Below, piece by piece: positions 48,301 to 60,300 of a stretch of DNA of 64,000 nucleotides. The notes beneath the pieces are model-generated. The model made no database searches, had not been told where the DNA came from, and saw nothing but the letters and a program-made list of their open reading frames with translations. Positions within the stretch are counted from its first letter, which is position 1, and each line of letters opens with the position of its first letter. Source of the stretch: Zizania palustris (Eukaryota; Streptophyta; Magnoliopsida; Poales; Poaceae); NCBI GenBank assembly GCA_019279435.1, contig JAAALK010000289.1, positions 30,434,603-30,498,602 of the forward strand, read 5' to 3'. Made by a program: the position numbers and the translations under genes.

Positions 48301-51300
48301 CCAGGCGGTGCACAAGGGAAGAGAGCTGGGCAGCTGGCGGCGCATGGAAAAGCTAGGTCACGTGCTAGAATAGTGTAGTACTAGGAATGACAATTGTGTT
48401 GGGGAATAGGGGAGCTACACTAGCCGACAAATTCAAAATTTTTGCCCTAAAGCCCAAGACCCATGCGTGTGTGAGATCATAGATCGGTACCTTCTAGCAC
48501 TTGATATGCTAGGTGCAGCGGAAGAAGAGTTTGATGAAGCGCGTCAAGCCTATCCTCGCTTTGTCCCTGCCGTTCTTCGTCGATCCAATCGATGAAGAAG
48601 TTGCCTTCCTCGTGTTGACGACCATGAGCGTCGCTTATGGAGCAACGCCTCCACAGAGTCCACACATACAGAGGTGGAGTTCCTCCCATGGCAGCGTGCT
48701 AGCACCGCACGTGAGAAACGGGGAGTCCTCGATCTCAATGTTTGAGATCAAGAAAGGAGAGGACTTTCGGTGGCTAGGTCTAATCTAGGCTTATTGCTTG
48801 CCCCAAGACGTCCTCTCTTTTTATAGGGCCGAGAGCCCCTTGGTCGTCCTCATCCCGAAACCCTAAAAACCGTAACAGATCTAATCTGTTTGCCCCTGTC
48901 GGAACTTCCGATCCTGGATCGGAACTTCTGACAGGGTATTTTAGGTCTCCCGATACAGTACGACGCGCAACAGATCCAATTAGGGTCGGATTTGTTCCCA
49001 CTTTTATACCCGCGGGTATGTTATCAGGTCAAAACCCATACCTGCTTGACCTGTTTACCCGATTAACATTAATATATAAAGAAAATACAAATCCTAACCC
49101 TAGCTACTCCACCCACCACTCCCAATTGCCACCCTTTCCACATCCCCACTTCCTAGATGTTGCCCAACTTGTTCCTCCATCCTGCGTTGCCCATCGCCCT
49201 CCCTTCCCTTCCTACGATGACATCTACTCCCCATCCCCCTCTAGCGGCAACCACAACCCCTCCCCTCCAACGGTGGCCAATCCCTGTCCTTTCCTCTAGC
49301 GGTGGCACCTGCGTCACCTCGCAAGTCCGCCACCATTGCACCGTGCGTGGAGGAACTTTCGATACCATATCGAAACTTCCGATCAGTACAAAAATTCTCT
49401 GATTTTGAATCGGAACTTCTGGTTCGTCGGAATTTCCGATAACATATCGGAACTTTCAAAGCAACATTTGCTCTCTATATCGAGACCAGAAATTAACCAG
49501 AACTTCCAATACTTCCTATCGGAACTTTCGATACACGGAATTTTCTTGGGAATATCCTTCAATCTCCCACTTGTAGAAGAACCAATTCTTTTCATGTTTT
49601 AATTCATCCCCTTAAGTGTGTGACCCGATAGGTTCATACACTAACGATTGTTCACCGGAAACCGTTTCCGACTCACTGATCAATAGTGGTACCTAGCAGC
49701 ACATATTGACCCCCAAAAGCATACAAAATCAAATTTTCATGAACCTTGATATACACAAGCACCGGTCCCTTTACCACACGCCGTCAGTCAAGCTCAAGGC
49801 GAGATACGTGCTACCCTTGTTGGTTAGCTTGACATTTCACTCGATCAAGCATTGGATTCAAATCATGACTAACTCCTTAGTCATAGTGGCATGGCCATGC
49901 ACTTTTCTAATCCAATACCTTGAAGGGCTCAGAGACGACTTCTGTTATTAGGAGGGGTAAATTTCATCTTAACCGCTCATATCCCAAGACATGTTTCACA
50001 ACACACCTGAAAACAACTCTTATTACTACTCTGTTATGGAATAGTGTTAGGAAGCATGTAAGTATGTCACTACGCATTTTGGAATCAAAAGACGATCTCA
50101 GGTCTAAGGACTCTGCAGGTACACCATTTGAGATGACAACTGATGATACTTTACTATAACAATCCCAGCAGTATCTCAAGTGGGTCTATCCAAAACCATG
50201 TTCACCAACATGTGTCCACATCACCGATTTGACAACATTCTACAAAGGAATGTCATTTTCGATCACCTATATGTCATCCACATATATAACTAGAAATACA
50301 AGTGTGCTCCCACTAGCCCTTTTGCAAATAAAAGACTCTTCTTTATTCTTGATGGAGTCAAACATTTTGACTACCTCATCAAAACAAAGATTTCAACTCC
50401 GATAAGCTTGCCATATCTCATAAACATAAAATGTGGCTATTGCTACAACAATCCGAACAGACATAAGCATAACAATGAGCGAAGACTGTTTCATCATAAT
50501 CAACACTTTGAATATTTTGAAACCTTTCGCCTCCAATCGTGCCTTATAGATGTGAACATTTCCATCAACGTCTTTTTCCTTAAAATCCATCTTCACTCAA
50601 TAGTTTTTACGCCATTGGGTGGATCCACCAAGTTCCAAACTTAGTTTCCTTCTATGGACTCTAATCTGTCTGGATCGAAACTTCCGATCTGGCATCGGAA
50701 ATTCCGATCTGACTCCTCTGTCGCAAACTTTGTCTGGCATCGGAACTTCCGATCGACATTGGAACTTCCGATCTCTATCGGAACTTCCGAAATTTTGCAA
50801 ACATAAACATATCCAATCTGTTTTAATTCAGATCTTAACGGTGCCAAACTATTTTTCAAAGTTTGGTCACATCACTCTCTTAGATGGAACTCTATTTAAA
50901 GGGAGAGCGTCAGTTTCTAGAGCATTACCTCAAAATGATGATGAAAGATCAGTGTGTCAACTCATGGCTTAAATATTCATTTCCACGATCCGATCGTAGA
51001 AATTTTATTGTCTTGCCCGTAAGATTTTGTACTTATGAGCTCCTTTGAACTTTTCAAAGGACTCACACTTACTCCTCATCAAGTAGACACATCTACTAAA
51101 GTCGTTGGAAAAGTGACAAAGTACTAGAACCCATTCCTAGCTATGCGGCTCGTTGGACCATACACATCAGGATGTGCTATGATCAATAGCTCACTCGCCT
51201 TCTCACTTAAACCTAGTGAAAAGTGTCTTTGTCATCCTGCCAAATAAACAAGATTCACATGCGTCATATGATTCAAAATCAAATGACTCCAAAAGTCGAT

Positions 51301-54300
51301 CACTATGAAGCTTCTGCGTGAGCCTCTCATTTATATAATCTGAGACAATATCAGACGTAGGAAGGATTCAAATCATTGAGTTGTCATTTCTCTGTACTAA
51401 CGTTATAAACATGCGCATTTTCAAGACTCAGAATGTATAGTCCATTCACTAATGGACGAACGTCATAAAGCAAATCATTCGAGAACATCGAACAACTCTT
51501 GTTCTTTATTACGAATTCAAAATATCTTCTCCAAAACATGAAGAAGAGATTATGTATTTGCCTAAGGCAGGAATGAAATAACAATTATTTAATTCCTAAA
51601 TTAGTTTTGACAGTAGTGGTAGTGAATAAACACTGACGGCTAACGCTGCAACACTTGCAACATTTCCGATGCGGGCATCCATCTCGCCACTAGCACATTT
51701 CCTTGACCTACTCAGCCCCTGCAAAAATTTGCAAGTATGAATCATCGAACCGATATCATATACCTATGAATCATTTGGACGAGTCGCAAGTTTAACCGTT
51801 AATACCTGAAGCGGAAGTCGTATTTCCCTTCTTTTTCTGCTCTTCCAAGAATACCTTGCAGTTGCACTTCCAATGCCCAGTCTTGTGGCAATGGTGGCAC
51901 CGACCTGGACTTTCCAGTTGGCTTAGTACTGGAGATCAAATCTGTAGACTTAGCTTTTTTCCTTCTCTTTTTGCCCTCCTTCTGAACAACTATCACATGG
52001 TTCGAAGTCTTCTTGATACTTTCCTCAGCAGCTTTTAGCATCCCATGCAATTCAGCTAGAGTCTTCTTCAGTCTAACCATGTTATAATTCATGATGAACG
52101 GCTCAAAGCTTAGTGGGGGCGACTGGAGAATGACATCAATGGCTAGATATGGATCCAGTGGAGTGTCCAGTCTCTACGCAACCAATCATCTTGATCACAT
52201 GGCTCACTGGGCTCTCTTCTGCCAGCCTGCTACCAAACAAGCATTTAGACACATTTTATCTTTCTACCCTTGCCTAGTCTTGAAACATGCCCTAAGACCT
52301 ACGGTTATATCGTAAGCATCATATTTCTCATATTGTTTCTGAAACTCAGAGGACATGCAGACAATCATTAAACAACTGTTTCACGGAATCACTACTAGAA
52401 GCTAGTTGACATAGGTAAGCAACTCCTTGCTAATCACATCGTATGTGACTATTGTCGTTGGAGAAGCATCCAATGCTCGACCCCAACTCCTATGCTCCAA
52501 GGCTCAAAATCGTTTTGATAGCCTTGTCAAGTGATTAGTGAACCAACACTATGCGTGCAGACGTCCGACTTTCGCCCCAATTGGTCGAGATAAAAGATAG
52601 TACCCTGCTTTGGCAAATCCACTATCTATGAGCACGAACCTTGGTGGGTGCTGCTATTGGAAAGAGCATCAAGACTTATTTTTCTGAGGGAAAACTATTC
52701 TAGCATCGTAATGTCCCTAGCGCACATGAAACATCCAAGAATAGAATAACATGAACATAAGAAAGCATCGCAGGCAATCATATTAACTGTGACATAGCAT
52801 GGCCTTCTTCACATGACGATCTCCATCTCTGTGGCTCCCGTCGTCGAGTGCGTGCTCCTGGCCTCCATGACGAGTACTAGTCCATCTCGCATAGTCTATA
52901 CTAATTACATGGGTCGAAGCACCGCGGAAACGATATGCAAGCCGTAATAAATTTTACATCAGCCTTAGATCTAAAAAACCAAGTCAATAGGCTTGGTTTT
53001 CCAAATTCGCGTGGGTCGGAACTTCTAATCAGGTATCGGAATCCCGCATCGCAACAATTGCCTTTTGTATCGAATCATTATTCGATATCGGAATATTCGA
53101 TCACCATCGGAACTTCCAATCATTATCGGAACTTTCGATCTATCGCGGACAAAAATAGATCTAATCTGTTTTTCCACCATGTATCTCCATACATGAGGGA
53201 TCTAGGTCGAACACGCATGTAGGCTTTGATACCACTGTTGGGGAATAGAGGAGCTACGCTAGTCGGCAAATTCAAAATTTCCACCCTAAAGCCCAAGACC
53301 TATGCGCGTGTGAGATCATTGATTGGTACCTTCTAGCACTTGACGCGCTAGGTGCAGCGGAAGAAGAGGTTGAGCCTATCCTCGCTTTGTCCCGGTCGTT
53401 CCTCGCCATAGTTGTTACGGCGACGTGGCGAAGCGCGGCGACCTACCACCTTCACAACTTTACAGCGCTTATGGCGCGTGGCGTGGCGTCGCCATAGACA
53501 CATCGACGTGGCACACAATATAGAAAAATAGCTTATAGGATTTACAAAAATATATCAATATATAAGTACTAAAATACTAAATTTCAAATAACAATAGTAA
53601 TATGGTATGATAAATATAGCAATACAATATCATGTTATAATATTGTCCCTTTAGATACATTATAATATAAAAAATAATTAAGATTGCAAAAATATATTTA
53701 AAATCATTTCTAATAATATAATATATTTAAAGTTTAGTAAATAATCTATTTATATATATTTGACCAAACAGCCCATTTAAAGCCCACTTTTCAACCCTAA
53801 CTTCTCCCACTCTCCCCTCTCTCCCTCTCTCTCTTAGCCCTCTCCAGCCGCCACACTTCTTCCCCTCCTCTTCTCTCCCCCATCTTTTGCACTGATGCAG
53901 TGGCCACCACCTGCAGTGGCCGCCGTCGGAGGACCCTGCTGCCTGCTGTTTGCCAGATCTGCCCTTGCCACCCGCACTTCGCCAGATCTAGCCCCTGCAG
54001 CGCCCCCGCCGCGCCCACGCCACGTTCTCGCTGCGCCCTCGCCACAAGTTCTCGCCGCGCCCTCGCCGCACCGGCGCACCCTCGCCACGCCCTCGCCGCG
54101 TCGTGCCCTCAGTGCACATGGCGGCAGTGGCTTCGTATGGCGGGCGCCACACAACGCCACAGTGGCGCCACGCGCCTGTGGCGCCCGCCACAGACCACCA
54201 GGCGATATGGCGTTTCGTGGCGAATTGCAAAATTCCGCCACGGCGATATGGCGACGGTATGGTGATGATATGGCGACGCCATAACAACTATGTTCCTCGC

Positions 54301-57300
54301 TCATCCAATCGATGAAGAAGTTGCCTTCCTCGTGGTGATGGCCACAAGCGTCGCTTATGGAGCAACGCCTCAACGGAGTCCACACATATAGGGATAGAGT
54401 TCCTCCCACGGCAGCGTGCTAGCATTGCACATGAGAGACGGGGAGTCCTCGATCTCAACGTTTGAGATTAAGAAAGGAGAGGACTCTCGGTTGGCTAGGT
54501 CTAATTTAGGCTTATTGCTTTCTCCAAGACGTCCTCCTTCTCTCCTTTTATAGGGATAAGAGCCCCTTGGTCGTCCTCATCCCGAAACCCTAAAAACTGT
54601 AACAGATCCAATCTGTTTTCCCATGTCGGAACTTTCGTTAGGGTATTTTAGGTCTCTCGATACAGTATGACACGCAACAGATCCAATCTATTATCACCCA
54701 CCTCGGAACTTCTAATACCATATCGGAACTTCTGATCAGTATAAAAATTCCCCGATTCCGAATCGGAACTTCTAGCTCGTCGGAACTTCCGATACCATAT
54801 CGGAACTTCTGAAGCAACATTTGCTCTCTGTATCGAGACCAGAAATTAACCGGAACTTCCGATACTTCCTATCGGAACTTTCGATACACGGAATTTTCTT
54901 GGGCATATCCTTCAAATTGTGCCTGATTACCCGTTTACCCGCGGGTAAAAACCCTATTAGGGTTGGATTTGTTCCTAATTTTATACCCGCGGGTATGTTA
55001 TCAGGTCAAAACCCATACCCAATGGGTAAACGTGTACGGGTATTCACTACCCATACCCGCTTGACCTGTTTACCCGATTAACATTAATATATAAAGAAAA
55101 TACAAATATTAACCCTAGCTGCTCCACCCACCACTCCCAATTGCCACCCTTTCCACATCCCCACTTCCTAGATGTTGCCCAACTTGTTCCTCCATCCTGC
55201 GATGCCCATCGTCCTCCCCTCCCCTCCTACGACGACAACCACTCCCCATCCCACTCTAGCAGCAACCACTCCCCCTCCCCCTTCAATGGTGGCCACTCCT
55301 TGTCCTTTCCTCTAGTGGTTGTGCCTACGTCACCTCGCAAGTCTACCACCAGTGCACCGTGCGTGATGCTGTCATGGCCTTCGCATGGCCACTCCTCCGT
55401 CGTCCTACCCACGCCATCCCTGTGTGGCCACTCTATTGTTGTCCTGCCCGTGCCATCCCCTGCCGAGCCACTCCGGTCTTCAGTGGCGGCTTGCCCGTGC
55501 CAACCCCCACGGGGCTACTCTAGCATCATCATGCATGTGTCATCTTGTTGATGACAAAAGTTGGTTAAGGTCGTAGCCCAGTGAGTCATACTTATCAAGG
55601 TGTCGCTAAAGCGTCGCTTTAGCGGTAGAGCGCTCGGCGAGGGTAAGGCGTCCCGACGCCTTACCCTCCAATGTTGCCCTCGCGTGCGGAGAGGCCTGGT
55701 GTGGTGCAGATCTCGCACGCAGAGGCCGGGTGCGACACAGATCGGGCATGGAGAAGCTTGGCGCGAGGTAGATCGAGCACTGAGAGGCCGGGCGCGGCGC
55801 GGCGCAGCTTAGCGTGAGCGGGGCGTGACCCGACGCGAGCAGGGTATGAGTGTCGCACGGCCATGCTCGAGCATGGCAAGGTTCGACGCAGAGGTAGAAG
55901 AGAGGAAGAGGGAAGTCGGGGCGTCTAGACTAAGGGGAGGAGAGGGTGGCGGCTGGAGTGAGGGGAGGAGAGGGAACTGTGCTGAGAGTGTGGGAGATAG
56001 TTTAGGGTTTGTAACTAGGCCTTGGGCCTGGTTTGTAACTGGGCTGAGTTTGACTAAAATTATATGAATAAGCTGAATTGAGCTTTAAATATATTATACA
56101 TACTTTTATATTTGTTATTGTAATTTTAACTATATATATATTTAGTTTTTAGTTTTGTAAGTTATATAAAGTGATAACATTGCAATTTGTTATTATATCA
56201 TTATTTTTATGATGCTATATAACTATTACTATTTAAAATTTACTAGTTATCTATTAATAATTAGTCATAAATTCTATTTTTATATGGGCATAAGGCGTCG
56301 CCTCACCTTACGCCTTACCGCCTTAATAACTATGCAGTGAGGATTTGACATGGTCAATAGAAGTCAAAGAAGTCCGGTCAAAGTTGATTAAAGAAGTCTG
56401 TCTGTTGTATGTAATCGGATATGAAGGAGTCGATGCCCGATAGAGATAAGATCTAGAATCGGTTACTATTGTATTAGACGACAAGTCTCCAGACTATAAA
56501 TATGTAGTTATTAGGTCGATTAGAGAACACACAATTACAACCACAAAACTACTTTCGGCGCATCGCCACCCTTGTTCGTTCAAGGTTAATCTTGGTATGA
56601 CGAGGCACCTAGAGCTGGGCTGCATCGCTTCGACCTCCGGTGAAGGGGTAAATCCTGCCACCCAACAATTGTATCGACTAAATTGGTGTTACTCAAGGCT
56701 ATATCACTTCGATCTCTTGTGGTGTACTAGTTTGGTCAGTATAATCATTAGTTTATCTTGATGTATCAATGACATTGTCTAAGGTTGCATCGTTATGATC
56801 TCTTAGATTGATTTAGACTTTGATATAGTATTTTGAGGCTTCATCGATTATGTCCGACATCTTGATCTATTGTATCTGATTTATTGTTGTGCATCGTTCA
56901 TCTGAATAAAGTGTGCCCAAGGTGTTGAAATACTATGAGTTATTCATGATTTAGCAACCGTCTTGGTTAAGTTTGATCTTGTTGTTATGATGATTTGATA
57001 GTATAGACACATTCTCAGGTATACTAGATTTAGATTCTATTGGAGCTCAAGCCGGTAGGTTCTCTTCAATTCCATGTCATATCTTATTTACATCAGGGAT
57101 CGTCAATCGGCTCGACTGTATAGTGCATCGTTTGCTTGATCGATGGAGGTATTGCGTATCAGCCAATTGCCTGATCGGCTCGATGGCCAGGGTCTTGTAT
57201 CGCGACACCTGATGGTTTACGTGCTATGGGTTCCTTCGATCGATACGTGTCACCTAATGCGTATCGTGGTCATCGGCTCGACAGCCGATGGGCGTTGCTA

Positions 57301-60300
57301 CTAACGTTCTTTTCTGTACCTTATCAGTTGAAGGGTCAAATTGATTAGCACGCCTAGAACCCTAAGAATTTAAGACATGCACTAGAGTTAAGCAGATCTC
57401 TCAAGCCATGCGTGTGACTGAGAACGACACTGACACGTTTTTGGCCGAACATGTCCTTGCATGTCCCTTTCGTGGCCGCATTGTCCTTAGCACTAACCCG
57501 CCATAGTCCCTGTATCGGCCTCTTGCCCTGAGCCCCGACGTCCCGCTCCTCATGTCGGCCTCTATTTGCGGGTAAACGAGTATACCTACGGGTATACGGC
57601 GCCTGTGAGTATCGGGTACGGGCACATGTTTTTACCAGTTGAGGGTAACGGGTATAGGTATGGGTTCAAGTAATTTTCGTGGGTTCGAGTGTGGGTATGC
57701 ATTACCCGTGCCTGTGGTACCCGACTGTGATCCCTATGTAGTAACAAGGCCTTATGTCCCTAACAAGGCCCAATAGGTAACAAGCCTACCAAAGCAGGCC
57801 CACTAAAAATACATAAATGAACTTGGTCGGCTGGTTGCCAATTATCTCCTAATCAGCCGACTAATCGTGACTAGCTGTCGACTAGTCGGATGACTAGATT
57901 TCTAGTCGGTCTAGTTGGATTGGAGCAACTAGTTAGCTCTAGAGAATCGACCAGGCCGATTAATCGTGATTAGTCAGAAAATTTGTAAACACTGGTAGCA
58001 TAGTTGTCATGGCGTCGCCTAATCGATGATTAGGCGTCAGGGCGGCACACGCCACGGCGGATGACTCGCCATATAGGCTTGTGGCATCCGCCTCATCCAA
58101 TATGGCATCTGCCTCAAGGGATTAGGTGCCCGAATGCCAAATAGCTCCATGAGGATGCTAGGTGGTGATGATGGAGTGTTTGGAGAAGGTTGAAGCCCAT
58201 TGCCGGATCCGAGTCCCCGCTACTGGATCCGGTCTACTCTGCGTTGTTCTCTTATTTCTAAAAAGTTGTGCTATGCTCTATCTCTCACCTATCACTCACA
58301 TTCTTACATATGTGCACCCCACCTCGTTACTTCCTGTCTTGTCATTTTACTCTCACACTTTCATTCTCTCAAGTCTCAAATGCCTATCTCTTTTTCTCTG
58401 TTGAGACACTGCTCTGGCAACAGCAAGGCCGGTGAGTGAGAGCGAGATGGCGTGGATTCGGTGAGGGTGACGGCGTAGGTTGCGGCATGGAGCTGGCGAG
58501 GGCGATGACGAGGGCTATGGCACGGAGCTGGTGAGGATGATGACGGGGGCTGTGACATGGAGCCAGCGAGCCCGACGCGGTAGATCCAACGGCAGCACAC
58601 AAGGCGATTAATCGGGGGAGGCCGATTAATAGGTATTAATCGGATTGACCACCGATTAAGACCACCTGATTAATCGGACATTGTTCTAAAAGGTGCTAGG
58701 CGCTAATCGGGCATTGCCTAGCCAAACTCTCAACATACAAGACAATACTACATTTTCTACTAAAACTACAATCAAAACACAAGTTTTAGCTAAGTTTGAG
58801 CATATCAACATGTATGATGTATAAATATCATTAATTCATTTGGTGATTTTGAATAATTTGTTAATATGAAGTATGAACTTACCACATTTTGAAGACTTCT
58901 ACTCTTGTATGTTAGATCTCTAGGAACAAAACAACAGGAGAACAAAGAGAGGTGGGAGCTAGATGAACAGTAGCATGCACAAGAGAACAACGATGGTGCC
59001 CAAAACACCACCAGCGCGCCACACACACGCACACGCTGGCTCTTTTTGTTTTCTCCCGCTGTGTTCACACACCGAGCAGTACATGCATGCAGTATTTAAT
59101 GCCCAAGACCACGCCTTAGCTTCCTTCCTGGAGTACTTGCTCCCAACGTGCCTGCATGGCTGCATTTGCGTCAAGGTGGATGCCACACTTGCATAAGGTG
59201 AGGTGATGGCCGTGGTGACTGCTGCTGACCTCTCGGGCGCTAAGGCGACACCTTAACAACTATGATGACGGTAAGGGTGTAGAGAGAAGAATTTAAAAGT
59301 AGTTTTTTTAGAGAAACAAACTTTGGTGGTATAGATGAGTAGTTTTTCCATGTGCTGTGGTATGAATTGGTACTTGTAAAATTGTGGTATTGGTCAAATT
59401 TTTGTGCTATGCACAGAACTTTCATTGTGTTACTAATAAGGGATGTGGAGTATATAAACATATAGTAGGGGGAATTCAGAACTGATTTTTTTGTTAAAAC
59501 ATACAAATATGCTGGCCTTGCAACCATTGTAATCCAGTGGAAGGTATAAGTTTTTGTTCCTTTCTAATGAGAATCATCTTGCTCCACTTAAAGACTATCT
59601 ATAGCTATAGCTACTGGCATTTGTTTTGGGCTTGTGTGCCCAGTTTTTTTAACGAGTCACTAGCATACTCGTGAACCTTGTGGTTCTCAGTGATGTTTAA
59701 TTATACGGCTTATACCTTTTAAAGGGTTCCATAGAATTGTCTTTCCATCGAAAGGTATGGTTTCATGAAATAATGTGTGGTCCATAAACTTGTACCTTTT
59801 CAATTACAGGGTGTCTAATCAAAGCATGCAGTGGGTGTTTAGGATATGAGGCTTGATGTGTTGTGAGGTTGTTGCATTAAAAGTCAGTTTTAGAGTTAAC
59901 AAGGATTTATCTTGATACCTTAGTAATGTGATTTGCAATGACTTGTAAAACTAGCTGGGTACTCTTAATTCTTACGGGAAACCTGCCAAACAGGATGGTT
60001 TGAATTAACATTATAATGAGACCTGTCTAGGATACAAATAGGAAATCAGAAAAGCCTAATTCCTGGCCAATTTTTGGAAATCTGACAGGCCCCAGAAATA
60101 AGTTGCTTTTGGTTTATATAACCTGATTTCTACTTGTGAAGTTTCTATGAGTAATCCAATTTTGCATTAGTATAATTCCTTTGATTCTTGATACTGTAGT
60201 TATATTTATTTCACTTTTGATAGTATACTACGAGCATCTGATTCTGATACATTTCCTTTCTGGGTTCATAGTTATATCAGGTAATAATGCATGTCTTTTG

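Larger units (their letters stand above)
48397..54914 (-). mobile_element. Copia retrotransposon, minus strand, with ATCGGAACTTCCGAT repeats (level 4)
   Basis: LTRs at 48,397-49,561 and 53,236-54,914; perfect 5-bp TSD AATTG (48,392-48,396 and 54,915-54,919). On the minus strand the primer-binding site is at 53,223-53,234 and a purine tract (AAGTGGGAGAT) abuts the left LTR. The interior is degenerate Copia gag-pol. The left LTR contains a 370-bp foreign segment and the right LTR an 886-bp hAT; without these the LTRs are about 0.79 kb each. Confidence 0.9.
48382..57736. mobile_element. Ac-like hAT element, TACCCGCGGGTA family (level 3)
   Basis: The left terminus TAGGAATGACAATTG and right terminus (reversed) TAGGGATCACAGTCGGG resemble Ac-type ends. 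The TSD is TGTAGTAC/TGTAGTAA (48,374-48,381 and 57,737-57,744; one mismatch). Subterminal TACCCGCGGGTA and ACCCATACCCG motifs lie at both ends. A Copia (48,397-54,914) inserted only 15 bp from its left end, and a second hAT sits at 55,587-56,334. No transposase frame is recognised. Confidence 0.82.
47510..57994. mobile_element. hAT element of the intron-6 nest (level 2)
   Basis: Left terminus CAATGTTTACAAATCACCTAGTCG and right terminus, reversed, CAGTGTTTACAAATTTTCTGAC; both arms carry CTAGTCG/CGACTAG and TAATCG-type repeats. The left target copy is GTAGTGGG (47,502-47,509); on the right only GTAG (57,995-57,998) remains before the next hAT terminus. Own sequence: 47,510-48,381 and 57,745-57,994. 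Confidence 0.72.
47104..59423. mobile_element. Outer long-TIR element (MULE-like) of the intron-6 nest
   Basis: About 120 bp at the left (47,104-47,226; CATAAATGCCACAAGAATTTT..GTACCAATTAATACCAC..ACTCATCTATA-like) match the reverse complement of the right end (59,290-59,423; GTACCAATTCATACCACAGC..ACTCATCTATACCACC). Long TIRs of this kind suggest a Mutator-like element. I find no clean 9-bp TSD and no transposase, so the superfamily is tentative. Everything from 47,510 to 59,264 is inserted later. Confidence 0.6.

Noticed and set aside
48981..49350. Independent hAT insertion in the LTR
   Set aside because: The segment starts with TAGGG by chance but has no matching right terminus and no 8-bp duplication.
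47095..59433. 9-bp TSD for the outer long-TIR element
   Set aside because: No matching 9-bp flanks are found at the inferred ends, so MULE assignment rests on the long TIRs alone.
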